DNA of 64,000 bases from Hyphomicrobiaceae bacterium (GTDB taxonomy: Bacteria > Pseudomonadota > Alphaproteobacteria > Rhizobiales > Hyphomicrobiaceae). Under the pieces are notes generated by a model that saw only the letters and a program-made list of their open reading frames with translations, did not search any database and was not told the origin of the DNA. The DNA lies in assembly GCA_008933705.1 (NCBI GenBank), contig WBUN01000001.1, positions 62,001-126,000 of the forward strand. The letters run 5' to 3'. The translations under genes and the position numbers were made by a program. Shown here piece after piece: positions 27,501-35,953 of the stretch. Within the stretch, counting starts at the first letter, position 1; each line of letters begins with the position of its first letter.

Positions 27501-29847
27501 CCCACTTCAGGCCCTTGGCTGCAACGGGCTTACTGTCGGCGCCGAGCACGATGGCTTCGAAGGCAGCGGTGTCGCCCTCCCCGATCTGTCCGCCGCTGAA
27601 CAGCGGCTTGATGCCGATGCGCGGGCTCTTCATGTCGATGGGAAGCGTGATGGTCCGCTCGATGGTGCGCCCGCCCGATTCCCTGAGCTTGAAGATCACG
27701 TCCGCCTCGAGCGGCCGGTTCGTGCGCGGTACAGCGGGCAATTCGATGGTGATGTTGGCCTTGCCTTCGCCGTCCGTGGTCGGCAGGCGCTCCAGGGGCT
27801 TGCGAATGGGGCTGAACTGCTCGTCGGCGAGGCCGAAACGATAGCCGGCGAAGCCCGGCACGTCGCTCTTGGAGGCCTTGACGGCGATTTCGCCCTCGAT
27901 GGCCAGACCGGTGGCGGGCGGACCGTAGAGATAGCGGCCCGCAAGCCTGATGGTGCCGGGCTCCTGCGGCGAGAGGGCCGGCGTCGCGGCTTCGAGCTTG
28001 AGCTCGAGGCGCTCGGGCACGAAGTCCTCGACCAGGAAAGCCGCGTTGGCGATGGCAGGTGCCTTGGGATCGGTGTGGACACCGACTCGCCAGGTGCCGG
28101 TCATGGCCGAAGGCGCCAGCGAAAGCTTGGTGGTGCGGCCGCCGAGACCCTGGTCCGTGAGCGCTACGCGCGAGTGCTCGACGCCGTCGGGACGCGAGAA
28201 GATGAGGGTCAACGGCACGGCAGCGCTCCTGCCGGTGCGATCGCGCGCCAGCGCCGTCAGATGCACCTGCTCACCCGGCCGGTAGACGCCGCGCTCGGTG
28301 TAGGCGAACGCATCGATCGGGCCCGGCTCCTGCCGGCCCTTTACGCCGCGGTCGGTGAGATCGAAGGCGGCCGTCGACAGATCCATGAAGGCGTAGTCGC
28401 CGTCGGGGGCCTCGGCGACGAGCACGGCGGGAGCAAGCCCGCCCTCGCCGCGCTTCAGGCCGGCGTCGAAGCGCGCATAGCCGCGGCTGTCGGTCTTGGC
28501 GGTCGCCAGCACCTCGTTGTTGCGTGCGATCAGGCGGACGTTGGCGTTGACGACGGGTGTTGCCGTGACGAGCGAGCGCACGAACGTATGCATGCCGTCG
28601 TCGCCATTGATGGCGGCAAGGCCGAGGTCGGAGACGATGAACCACTGCGTGGCGGGATTGCGACTGTCGTCATTGCCCTTCTTGACCCCCGCCGTTGCGG
28701 CGAGCACGTACACGCCGGGCTGCAGACGCGGTAGCGCCTCCGCAATCGGGAAGGCGGTCGTCACGTCCTCGTTGAGGCGGGAGGTGACGGCCAGCTCGCC
28801 CGTGTAGACGCGCGCGCCGGTGCGCTGCTTGAGGTTGTCCAGATCGTAGGTGGAGATCTGCTTGTTGAAGTCGCCGCCTTGCACGGCCTGCGCAATGCTG
28901 CGGTCGCCGATGCGATACACTTCGACGTCGATCTTGTCCGTGTTGACGGTGACCAGCGGGATGCCCTGCTGACCGCGATTGGGCAGGACGTAGCCGCGGC
29001 CCGTGACGCGCACCGACGGATTGCGATCGCGCACGTACACGGCAAGCTCGGCCGTCTTCAAGAGCTTCTCCCCGACGGCGGAGGGCAGGCCGGCGCGCAC
29101 CTGCACCTCGTAGCGCTTGCCGTGTGCCATGCCATCAAGACAGATCTGGCGCGACTCGGCTGTGACGGTCTGTGGGTCCTTGCCGTCGACCGTGAAGTAT
29201 TTTGCCCACTCGATCTGCCCGGGCGCCAGCCGCTCCGAGAACTGAATGCACAACCGCGGCTGTGCCGAGTCGGCGTCGACCTTGTATTCGAGGATGCGGA
29301 AGCCGTGCTGGGCGACAAGCGTGTCGTAGGCCTGGCGAACGTTCGGGTCATCGACCAGAGTCAAGCTGGTCTTGAGGGCATCGATGGCCGGGCGCCAGTA
29401 GGAGCGGCGCTTCAGGGCATCGTGCAGAACCCACAGAGCGGCCGCTTTGGCGGCCGGAGCCTGTCCGCGCTGGTAGGCGTTCCAGGCGGCGCCGGAAGCG
29501 TTCACGGGCAGATCGTAGCGCTCGCTGCCCTGATCGGGCTTGATGGCCAGCAGGGCACGGGCGAGACCGAGCCAGGCCTCCGCATCGCTGGCGTCGGCGA
29601 CGGCGGCCTGCGCATAGAAGCGCGAGGCGGCGCGAGGATCGGTACCGGCAGCAAGCGTACGGTCGCCCTCAAGCCGCAGATCGCGGGCCGTGCGCTTGCC
29701 CGGCTGCCAGTTGGCCTTGAGATAGGTTTCGTACCGTTTGGCGTCTGCTTCGACGCCGGCGTGGGTGAATCGCGCCTCCTGAGCCTGGGCCAGGCCCGCG
29801 GAGAGCATGAGAAGAAGGCCGATGAGCACACGGAGAGCGAGCGACAT
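24562..29847 (-). CDS. Bacterial alpha-2-macroglobulin (YfhM-like), large periplasmic protease trap
   Basis: A 1761-aa protein of many MG (fibronectin-like) domains that traps proteases by covalent thioester linkage. The thioester motif CAEQ is present (Cys1294-Gln1297, in YPYGCAEQTTSRA) in the alpha-helical thioester domain; the bait region probably precedes it around residues 1040-1110 (SEIRDLYGRLIDGMRAERG, GDGAADGMSMQGTPP). The signal peptide ends LAQAQ and has no lipobox, so unlike E. coli YfhM this protein seems free in the periplasm rather than lipid-anchored. Its partner pbpC follows after 9 bp. Family certain; target proteases unknown. Confidence 0.95.
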   Translation of the reverse strand: MSLALRVLIGLLLMLSAGLAQAQEARFTHAGVEADAKRYETYLKANWQPGKRTARDLRLEGDRTLAAGTDPRAASRFYAQAAVADASDAEAWLGLARALLAIKPDQGSERYDLPVNASGAAWNAYQRGQAPAAKAAALWVLHDALKRRSYWRPAIDALKTSLTLVDDPNVRQAYDTLVAQHGFRILEYKVDADSAQPRLCIQFSERLAPGQIEWAKYFTVDGKDPQTVTAESRQICLDGMAHGKRYEVQVRAGLPSAVGEKLLKTAELAVYVRDRNPSVRVTGRGYVLPNRGQQGIPLVTVNTDKIDVEVYRIGDRSIAQAVQGGDFNKQISTYDLDNLKQRTGARVYTGELAVTSRLNEDVTTAFPIAEALPRLQPGVYVLAATAGVKKGNDDSRNPATQWFIVSDLGLAAINGDDGMHTFVRSLVTATPVVNANVRLIARNNEVLATAKTDSRGYARFDAGLKRGEGGLAPAVLVAEAPDGDYAFMDLSTAAFDLTDRGVKGRQEPGPIDAFAYTERGVYRPGEQVHLTALARDRTGRSAAVPLTLIFSRPDGVEHSRVALTDQGLGGRTTKLSLAPSAMTGTWRVGVHTDPKAPAIANAAFLVEDFVPERLELKLEAATPALSPQEPGTIRLAGRYLYGPPATGLAIEGEIAVKASKSDVPGFAGYRFGLADEQFSPIRKPLERLPTTDGEGKANITIELPAVPRTNRPLEADVIFKLRESGGRTIERTITLPIDMKSPRIGIKPLFSGGQIGEGDTAAFEAIVLGADSKPVAAKGLKWELLRLDQRWQWYSRDGSWNYEPTTHTRRIGAGTVDFTPGAPARIESRLQWGRYRLEVSASDGSGLISSMIFNTGYWADEAADSPEVLDVALDKPSYKVGDTARLKVNSRIGGRALIAVLSSGLATTQEVELPAGGGEVPLRVTADWNPGAYVTVMLYRPMDEKAKRMPSRALGLRWLAVDQAPRTIKVGLDLPEKVKSGATLTVPVRLTGLASGEEARITVAAVDVGILNLTRFEAPKPEGWFFGQRRLGSEIRDLYGRLIDGMRAERGKLRSGGDGAADGMSMQGTPPVEETLALFSGIVKVAADGTAKVDFQLPDFNGTVRVSVVAWSADKLGSASRDLIVRDPVALTVSGPRFLTLGDQARLELAVHNVEGPAGAYTVTGQYELEPGAMSQPVRGFERSVTLAAGERKREAFQLKPSEVGLTTLAVRVTGPNGIDVRRRLNFDVKVPAGDIRRLSVSSLSAKGGKITLTDDLVQDMIARRTKVSVTVGPMAAMDVPGVLAALDRYPYGCAEQTTSRALPLLYVNDVARRLGMATDALVRERVEKAIERVFEMQDASGAFGIWGPSDGDMWLTSYVTDFLTRAKEQGYTVRQRPFNQALDRLQNYISYAQDFERGGEARAYALYVLARNARAPIGELRYYVDTKLDSFATPLAQAQLGAALAMLGDKVRAERALQAALKTVTEKDEGDIRRDYGTGVRDGAALITLASETGIAKPDLPRLVDIVAKAFAAKTYTSTQEQAWMLLAARTLGEEAKSTTLSVNGQPHQGQLMRSLSPAELKSGALTIVNTGNAATDAVVSVIGAALTPEPAISKGFSIERAYYTLDGKQIDLQSATGGNSELKQNERLVVVLKVSSAESGGRILLVDRLPAGLEIENPRLVDSSDIKSLGWLKTTVRPDHADFRDDRFVASFDFFGSSTRRGRNGDDNREASSSATVAYVVRAVTPGSFVHPAATVEDMYRPDRFARTASGRLEVTARE

Positions 29848-30079
29848 GAGCGGATCCTCGAGGTCCCGGTGGCGTTGGTTCGCCGTTCGTCGGGCTTGCG
29901 CACCCGACCGGTCAAGAATGGATCAGCTACCCGTGACTGAACAGTGGCAGGAGGAGCCTCGTTCTCCCCCGTTGCGAAGGGTTGCGCCCTTTTTCCGTTT
30001 CTTTTCTGTTAATGGCGATCAGCGATCGCGGCGGCCGTCGCGAAGGGCCTGCGCGCGATACGCCCGCAAGGGCGTCACA

Positions 30080-30691
30080 TCAATGCCGGGTCGCGACCGT
30101 CGGCTCGGATGCGGCATCGGCCTTGGCGATCGCGTCGGGCACCGCGCCGGCCTCGGCGATGCCGGGGGCATGCGCGGGTCGGATGACGAGCGCCTCGCTG
30201 GCGAACCACAGCCGCTCGAAGGATACCAGCGCGCAACCGGCGGCCTCGCCGCAGCCCTCCACATAGCTTTCGAAGGCGTCGCACTTGGCGGGGTCGCGAC
30301 GCATAGAGTCGCCGATCCAGCAGGTCTGAGGGCCGAGCACGAGCTGCTCATGGGCCTCGATCAGGCGCGGGCGGCGCGCCCAGCGGATCTCATGGTCGAA
30401 TGCCACCGGGTGGTCCGCATAAGCCCATCCGTCGAGCAGCGCCTCCTGGTCGACATGGGCAAGGATCATGCGCACGGCCAGACCGGCGCTCGCGATCTCA
30501 CCGGCGAGGCCGGCGATGGCCTTCACGACCGGGCTCTCCAGCGACCGGGCGATGAGCTGCAGCTGGCGCGGGCGGTCGCCGCCGGCCGTCTCCCGCGCAT
30601 CGGAAATATGCTGAAGAATGAACTCCTTGAGCTTCTGCTCCTTGTCGCCGTGGCGAGTGACACTGACGCGAAGAGGGGGGCGGAAGCGCAT
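30080..30691 (-). CDS. Unknown cytoplasmic protein
   Basis: A 203-aa protein without signal peptide or membrane helix. It is Ala/Glu-rich with an early basic segment (MRFRPPLRVSVTRHGDKEQK), a likely alpha/beta middle (SAGLAVRMILAHVDQEALLDGW), an aromatic stretch around WAYADHPVAFDHEIRWARRP, and a cluster of cysteines (GPQTCWIGDSMRRDPAKCDAF, EGCGEAAGCALV). I do not recognise the family. It lies 232 bp upstream of the A2M gene on the same strand, in a region with nothing else visible, and 151 bp from the end of the next minus-strand gene. Confidence 0.65.
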   Translation of the reverse strand: MRFRPPLRVSVTRHGDKEQKLKEFILQHISDARETAGGDRPRQLQLIARSLESPVVKAIAGLAGEIASAGLAVRMILAHVDQEALLDGWAYADHPVAFDHEIRWARRPRLIEAHEQLVLGPQTCWIGDSMRRDPAKCDAFESYVEGCGEAAGCALVSFERLWFASEALVIRPAHAPGIAEAGAVPDAIAKADAASEPTVATRH

Positions 30692-30783
30692 GGTGCTCTC
30701 TCTTGAGGCTCAGGGCGGCGAGATCATGCCCGAGCGCTTGTTGGTTGTGGGACTATTTGGGCCCATTACGGTTAAATAATGAT

Positions 30784-30819
30784 TGAGCCCCGGTGCGTCC
30801 TGAGGCGCCTCGGGGCTCA
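30784..30819 (-). terminator. Probable intrinsic terminator of the 804-aa membrane protein gene
   Basis: Inverted repeat TGAGCCCCG / CGGGGCTCA (9-bp perfect arms, 18-base interior that itself pairs through AGGCGCCT) starts 23 bp after the minus-strand stop codon. Read on the minus strand it is followed by ATCATTATTTAA, a broken T-run. Good stem, moderate tail. Confidence 0.6.
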
Positions 30820-30842
30820 TCTGTCTACGGCGGATTTTTAGC

Positions 30843-33257
30843 TCAGGAATCCTTCTTCACGCGTCCGAACCAGCCTGAGATTTTCTCGATTTCTATGCCG
30901 ACCTGAGGTCGTTTCTCCGGCAACGCCGCAACCTTCGGAGGCTGTGGATTTTCGCCCGGCAGCCGGCGCAGCGCGTCCTTGAGCGAAGCAGGAATATGCG
31001 CGTCGCTGACGGGCACCGAAATGGTTGCCTCTCGCTTCGGAGCCGGCGCGGCAGGCGTGGGCGAAGGGGGCACGGGCAGCGGGCCCGGCAAGACGATCAT
31101 GCGGGGCGGCGCCTCGCGCGTCTGCGGCGGCGCGGCATTGCCGTTGGCGGCCGTCTGCGGCACGGCAGTGCGAGCCCCGGCGCCGCCGGTATTGGTGGTC
31201 TGCGAGCCGTTGGCTGTACCGTGCAGAGCCTGGCCGTTGACCTCTGCCATGCCAGCGGGCCCGGCTGGTGCAGGCTGCGGCCGCACATAGTGCGCATAGC
31301 GACCGAAGGCCGCCTCATGCGCCTCCGCTTCCGGCTGGGCCGACGGCATGGCCCATGCGCTGCCCGGAAACCGCAGCGACGCGGCGCCGCCGCTGCCGTT
31401 GGCCTTGAACGGGTCGCGCGGGGTCGGCGGCTCCTCCCTGGCAAGGCGAACCCTCTCGGCCTCGACTCGGCGTGCCGCGCCCATGACCGCACCAAGGATC
31501 ATCTCGGGCCAGGCGCCCTTCTTGAAGCGGTAGACCTTGAAGGCCGGCCGCTCGGCGCGCGGCATCTCGGACCAGACCGAGCGGATGGCCTGCCAGCCGC
31601 GCAGCAAGTGCGGCGAGCGCCGGTTGCCGTAGCACTCGACGAACTTGCTGCCGCGCCGCCGCAGTTGCCGGTAGGCGAGCAGCGGCGGCAGGAAGCTGAT
31701 CGGGCGCGCGAGGATGCCCTGGCCCTCGAGCGCATAGCAGAGGTTGGCGAGCGTCTGGGCCTCGCGGCGCAGCTCCCCGCGGTTCTCCGCGCTCTTCGGG
31801 ATGTTGAGGGGAACGGCTACGTGATAGTGGCCGTTGACCTCGAAGATGACGTCGCGGAACACCTCGAAATACTTCACGACGTCGGCGTGGCCGTGGGTGT
31901 CGTGGAAGCGGGAGAGGATCGGGTAGACCGGGCCGCTCTCGGCCTCGCGCATGCTCTTGTGTGCGCCGACAAAGCGATTGACCGGCCTGCCGATGGAGAC
32001 CAGCAGCAGGCAAAGATCGACGAAGATGGCGACCGCGAGAGGAACGTAGTCGCGTTTGGCGAGCCCCGCACCCTGCTCGACGTAGGCAAGGCGCTGGCCC
32101 GAGGCTGGGGATTGGCCCGACATCTCGACCGACTGCACGGCGCGCTTCTGCAGCTCGCGCAGCTCGTCGGCCGATGGCGGCATCTTGAAGGTCATGAGAC
32201 CGAAGAACGTGGTGGTGAGACGGCGGAACGCCTCGATGGTTGCTTCCGATCCTTCGACCGCGGCAATCTTCGGCTTCTCCAGCTCGGGGAGCTGGTCGAT
32301 CGCCCGCACAACCCCCCGCAGGGCCATCTGCAGTTGCGGGTCGGGGCAGGAGATGACAACGCCCTTGGCGCTGGCAATCGTGGTCTTTTCGGCGCGATCG
32401 GCAAGATCGGCGCGGATCTGCTTGAGCTGCGGATCGGTGCGGAAGGCGTTGAAGCCGGTGACGGTGAGGTCGAGCTTGCGGCCGACGCCGCGCAGAAACT
32501 CGTTGCGGTTGCCCGTGCGGGGATCGATGACAGAGCGGTCGTCCTTGACGATCTTCTGGAGATCGCCGTCGAGCGCTGCCATGTCTCCCTTCACCGTGCC
32601 GACGCGGCCCTTGACGAAGTCGGACGCAAACTTGAATCGTGACGCATCCTCCTCGCGCATCTTGCGGCGCGGGCCGTCGCCGGGACCGCTGTTGGGGCAG
32701 GACTTGCCGCTCGCGCGCTCCACGTCGGCCTTCTCGGTGGAGACGGCGGTGAGCTGGTCCAGCGTCGACTGCAGCTGCTCGAGCCGCGTCGAGGCGGCGA
32801 ACAGCGAGGTCTGCACCTGGGTGATGGCGCTCTCGGCCGAGCGCGAGGCTTCGCCGCGGCTCTCGAGCACCTTCCAGTAGAAGCCGAACCCGAAGCCGAC
32901 GGAGATGACCGACAGGAAGATGTAGCCGGTGATGTAGCAGAGCCTGGTGAAGCCATCGATCGGTGAGAACATCTTGTCGAGCAGCCAGATGATCATGGTC
33001 ATCAGCATGGCGACCGAGAAGGCGACGATGATCTTGTGCACCAGGGGCAGGTCGCCCATGTTGGCCTCGATCAGCTCCAGCATGCCGACGTAGGTCGCAA
33101 CCCACGACAGGGCACCGAGGCCGACAACGAGGAACAGCTTCCTGGGATCGCGCCCCTCCGGCTCGTCCGCGGCCAAGCCGGGAGTGTCCCAGTAATTGCT
33201 CGTGGGCGCGGGCCGCCCCGCGCCGATGCGCAGCTTCAACGCATTCAATACGTCCAT
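30843..33257 (-). CDS. Large unknown membrane protein, four helices and Pro/Ala-rich tail
   Basis: An 804-aa protein. Three helices at about residues 40-62, 74-96 and 105-127 are followed by a coiled-coil-like cytoplasmic or periplasmic region (ESAITQVQTSLFAASTRLEQLQSTLDQLTAVS), a domain with two cysteines (KSCPNSG, VISCPDPQLQ), a fourth helix near 394-415 (YVPLAVAIFVDLCLLLVSIG), and a long C-terminal part: a compact basic domain (HGHADVVKYFEVFRDVIFEV, RRRGSKFVECYGNRRSP) and then about 200 residues of low-complexity Pro/Ala/Asn. The layout recalls DUF4407-type proteins but I cannot assign it. The start ATG lacks a clear ribosome site. Confidence 0.72.
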   Translation of the reverse strand: MDVLNALKLRIGAGRPAPTSNYWDTPGLAADEPEGRDPRKLFLVVGLGALSWVATYVGMLELIEANMGDLPLVHKIIVAFSVAMLMTMIIWLLDKMFSPIDGFTRLCYITGYIFLSVISVGFGFGFYWKVLESRGEASRSAESAITQVQTSLFAASTRLEQLQSTLDQLTAVSTEKADVERASGKSCPNSGPGDGPRRKMREEDASRFKFASDFVKGRVGTVKGDMAALDGDLQKIVKDDRSVIDPRTGNRNEFLRGVGRKLDLTVTGFNAFRTDPQLKQIRADLADRAEKTTIASAKGVVISCPDPQLQMALRGVVRAIDQLPELEKPKIAAVEGSEATIEAFRRLTTTFFGLMTFKMPPSADELRELQKRAVQSVEMSGQSPASGQRLAYVEQGAGLAKRDYVPLAVAIFVDLCLLLVSIGRPVNRFVGAHKSMREAESGPVYPILSRFHDTHGHADVVKYFEVFRDVIFEVNGHYHVAVPLNIPKSAENRGELRREAQTLANLCYALEGQGILARPISFLPPLLAYRQLRRRGSKFVECYGNRRSPHLLRGWQAIRSVWSEMPRAERPAFKVYRFKKGAWPEMILGAVMGAARRVEAERVRLAREEPPTPRDPFKANGSGGAASLRFPGSAWAMPSAQPEAEAHEAAFGRYAHYVRPQPAPAGPAGMAEVNGQALHGTANGSQTTNTGGAGARTAVPQTAANGNAAPPQTREAPPRMIVLPGPLPVPPSPTPAAPAPKREATISVPVSDAHIPASLKDALRRLPGENPQPPKVAALPEKRPQVGIEIEKISGWFGRVKKDS

Positions 33258-33474
33258 GGGGGATACCGGTTGTGGGACGCCGCTGCTGCGGGCTCAATGC
33301 GCGGGCCGTTGCAAAGCCGCGCTCGCGCTTTCCCCGACTAATGCGTGCAGCGCCCGCTTGCCTCTCTGGTCGACACGCCCACTGCCCCGGTATTGCGATC
33401 CGAGGCCTTGATTAATTCGGGTTTTTGTTCGCAGTGCGGCGCGATCGCGGCGGGGCTTGGACAGCCGCCACCTG

Positions 33475-34263
33475 TCAGACGATCTCGGCCAGCCGCGTAT
33501 CGAGCGAGAGGACCAGGCACCAGTGCGGCTCGAAATCGGCGCCGAGCGGCCAGACGTAGCCCTTGTAGATCTCCAGCAGACGTTCCTCGTAGCGCTTGAA
33601 CCAGTCCGTGCGGCACAGCACGAACTTGGTGGCGGCAACGATGGTCTCGCGGTCGACGATGCACAGCACGCACATCTCGGGATGACGCGCCAGATACTCG
33701 TGCACGGCCACCATCAGCGTCGGATAGCCGGGATGCAGCATGTCGTCGAGCACGATGACGCCCGCGGGGTCGAGCACGGCGGTGGCGAGCTCGAGGTCCT
33801 TGGTCAGGGCCGCGCGCGAGTGCTCGCCGTCGACATGGAAGAAACGCACGCGCTTGCCGCCAAGCTTGGCCAGCAGCTCCTCGGGGCGCATCGTGCGGCT
33901 GTCCGCCTTCCAGGTGATGCGACGGCCGGCGGCGAGACCGTGCTTGGCGCAGTTGGCCTCGAAGCGGTCGATGACGTCCGCATTCGGCCAATCGAACAGA
34001 TCGATGCCGAGCGCAGTCTCGCCGGCCGCCAGGGCGTGGCCCAGCGCGATGAAGAAGCGTCCCTCGAAGGCGCCGATCTCCGCCACTGGCCCGGTGACGC
34101 CGAGGTTGGTCTGCATCTGCATCAGGCCGCAGCAGACCGCGGCCGCAAAGCGCGACGACATGCCCGGCACTGTGGCGTAACCGGCATCGAGATAGCGATC
34201 GACCGCGGGGATGCCGGAATAGACCGATGCGCTCGACATGATGGGGGGCGGAGAGTGAGACAT
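33475..34263 (-). CDS. Class I SAM-dependent methyltransferase (Methyltransf_24-like)
   Basis: A 262-aa Rossmann-type methyltransferase. Motif I is VAEIGAFEGRF, the acidic end of strand 2 is GIDLFDWP, and motif post-I/II are KRVRFFHVDGEHSRAAL and LDPAGVIVLDDM, the pattern of cephalosporin-hydroxylase/macrocin-type methyltransferases. ATG 34263 (MSHSPPPIM) is chosen; the frame upstream to 34395 is not protein-like, and ATG 34239 is another option. It is divergent from the PRMT-like gene with 160 bp between, so the two may share a promoter region. Acceptor unknown; a sugar or small hydroxylated compound is typical. Confidence 0.8.
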   Translation of the reverse strand: MSHSPPPIMSSASVYSGIPAVDRYLDAGYATVPGMSSRFAAAVCCGLMQMQTNLGVTGPVAEIGAFEGRFFIALGHALAAGETALGIDLFDWPNADVIDRFEANCAKHGLAAGRRITWKADSRTMRPEELLAKLGGKRVRFFHVDGEHSRAALTKDLELATAVLDPAGVIVLDDMLHPGYPTLMVAVHEYLARHPEMCVLCIVDRETIVAATKFVLCRTDWFKRYEERLLEIYKGYVWPLGADFEPHWCLVLSLDTRLAEIV

Positions 34264-34423
34264 GCAAGTCGATGATCCAGTGGGGGCGGACGGCCCGGAC
34301 CATGGCCGAGCGCTCTGGCTTTCGCAAGGCAGGAACGTGATGTCGGCACAGGGAAGGTGACAAGCGCCGCCTGCAGGTGATCTAAGGGCGCTCATTGATC
34401 AGCTCTGTCTTCCGGCCGTTCCC

Positions 34424-35362
34424 ATGCGCATCGAGTATCACCGCACCCTGCTTGCCGACCGCGTGCGCAACGCGGCGTTCCACGAGGCGTTGCGCCGTGC
34501 CGTGGTCAGGGGCAAGACCACAGTCGCCGATATCGGCTCGGGCACCGGATTCCTGGGCTTCCTGGCGGCCAGGCTCGGCGCCAGGCGCGTCGATCTCTAT
34601 GAGCGGGCCGAGATTGCCGAGGTTGCGCGCCGGCTCGGCCGGCACAACCGCATCCGCAACTGCCAGCTGATCCCGGCGCATTCCACCGACATCATCGATC
34701 CGGAGCGCGTCGACCTGGTGGTGTCCGAGACGCTCGGCAATTATCCGTTCGAGGAGAACATCATCGAAACGCTCAACGATGCGCGCGAGCGGTTTCTCAA
34801 GCCGGGCGGGGTGATCATTCCTGAAGGCGTGGAGCAGTTCGCCTGCCCGGTGACAGGCGAGCGCCTCTACCGTGATCTGGCGGCTTGGGATGAGGTCGGC
34901 TACGGGCTCGACTTCACGCCGGCGAAGGTGATGAGCCTCAACAACATCTACGTGCGCTGGTTCGAACCGCGCGATCTGCTGGACGGCGGCGCGGCGGCCA
35001 GGGCGTGGGACAAGGTGGCGTTCGACCGCCGCAACAAGACGACGCGCGCGGGTGAGCTTGCCTGGAAGATGAGCCGGGGCACGACGATCTACGGCGTCGG
35101 CTTGTGGTGGAGGGCGGATCTCATTGCCGGCGTGCAGCTTTCGACCTCGCCGCTGGCGCCGCGCACGCACTGGGAGCAGCTCTATCTGCCGGCGCTCGAG
35201 CCATTGGCGGTGGCGCCCGGCGAGACGCTGCGCGTGCGTCTGAGGTCGACGACGTCCTACGAGAAGGGGACGAACATGACCTGGGCGCTTGCCGTGGCAG
35301 ACGCGCACGGGAGGGAGCGCGTGCGACACGCTCTCGATCTGGAGAAGGGATACCTGCCCTGA
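34424..35362 (+). CDS. PRMT-like (protein arginine N-methyltransferase-type) enzyme
   Basis: SAM-dependent methyltransferase of 312 aa. Motif I VADIGSGTG is at 34-42 and the acidic SAM contact is Glu60. Hallmarks of eukaryotic-type PRMTs are present: a double-Glu loop SETLGNYPFEEN with Glu102 and Glu111 nine apart, as in PRMT1, and the segment LSTSPLAPRTHWEQ with the THW triad at 248-250, followed by a beta-barrel ending. The N-terminal helix has RTLLADRVRNAAF in place of the PRMT YFxxY. It may methylate protein arginine or a guanidino small molecule. The next gene on the plus strand is far away; a second methyltransferase is divergent. Confidence 0.82.
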   Translation: MRIEYHRTLLADRVRNAAFHEALRRAVVRGKTTVADIGSGTGFLGFLAARLGARRVDLYERAEIAEVARRLGRHNRIRNCQLIPAHSTDIIDPERVDLVVSETLGNYPFEENIIETLNDARERFLKPGGVIIPEGVEQFACPVTGERLYRDLAAWDEVGYGLDFTPAKVMSLNNIYVRWFEPRDLLDGGAAARAWDKVAFDRRNKTTRAGELAWKMSRGTTIYGVGLWWRADLIAGVQLSTSPLAPRTHWEQLYLPALEPLAVAPGETLRVRLRSTTSYEKGTNMTWALAVADAHGRERVRHALDLEKGYLP

Positions 35363-35437
35363 GGCGCGCGCCGGGTGTGGCGTGCTTGTGTCTTCAGCCG
35401 ATCCCTTTTCCGGCAGGCAGAGTGAGGGCAGCCAACG

Positions 35438-35896
35438 CTAGTCGTGAATGCGCAGCACGGCCTCGATCTCGACGCTGATGTTCATCGGCAGCGACCCCAT
35501 GCCGACGGCCGAGCGGGCGTGGCGGCCACGCTCGCCCAGCACGGCCACCAGCAGGTCCGAGCAGCCGTTGATCACCTTGGGGTGATCGGTGAACTCGGGA
35601 ACTGCGTTGACCATGCCGAGCACCTTGAGCACCTCGATCTTGGAGAGGTCTCCGGCCGCAGCCTTCGCCGCCGCCAGCAGGCCGAGGCCGACCAGCTTGG
35701 CGTGCTCGTAGGCCTGCTCCACTGTCACGTCCCGTCCGACCTTGCCGGTGACGACGCTGCCGTCGTTGCGGCGCGGCCCCTGGCCCGAGAGATAGAGCGT
35801 GCTGCCATTGCGCTTGAAGGAGACGTAGTTGGCCACCGGCTTGGGAATCTCGGGCAGCGTGAGCCCCATCGAGGCGAGCCTGGTCTCCGGCGTCAT
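35438..35896 (-). CDS. RidA/YjgF family enamine-imine deaminase-like protein
   Basis: A 152-aa member of the YER057c/UK114 group; RidA proteins hydrolyse reactive enamine/imine intermediates from PLP enzymes. The core is visible: YVSFKRNGSTLYLSGQGP, the ring-forming MVNAVPEFTDHPKVINGCSDL and the active-site region RHARSAVGMGSLPMNISVEIEAVL with the conserved Arg and Glu. The length and the MTPETRLASMGLTLPEIPKP start fit the UK114-like subfamily of Hyphomicrobiales. ATG 35896 has AGGGAGGA before it; the same frame stays open upstream into the 166-bp repeat copy B (an ATG at 36037), probably by chance. Confidence 0.9.
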   Translation of the reverse strand: MTPETRLASMGLTLPEIPKPVANYVSFKRNGSTLYLSGQGPRRNDGSVVTGKVGRDVTVEQAYEHAKLVGLGLLAAAKAAAGDLSKIEVLKVLGMVNAVPEFTDHPKVINGCSDLLVAVLGERGRHARSAVGMGSLPMNISVEIEAVLRIHD

Positions 35897-35953
35897 GGAT
35901 TTGTCCTCCCTGCGATCGGCTGCGCAAAAACGAGGCAGCGGCGCGAGCGGAAC

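Noticed and set aside
23530-28734. 1734-codon plus-strand frame opposite pbpC and A2M
   Set aside because: Antisense shadow of two genes with intact catalytic motifs; composition unlike protein.
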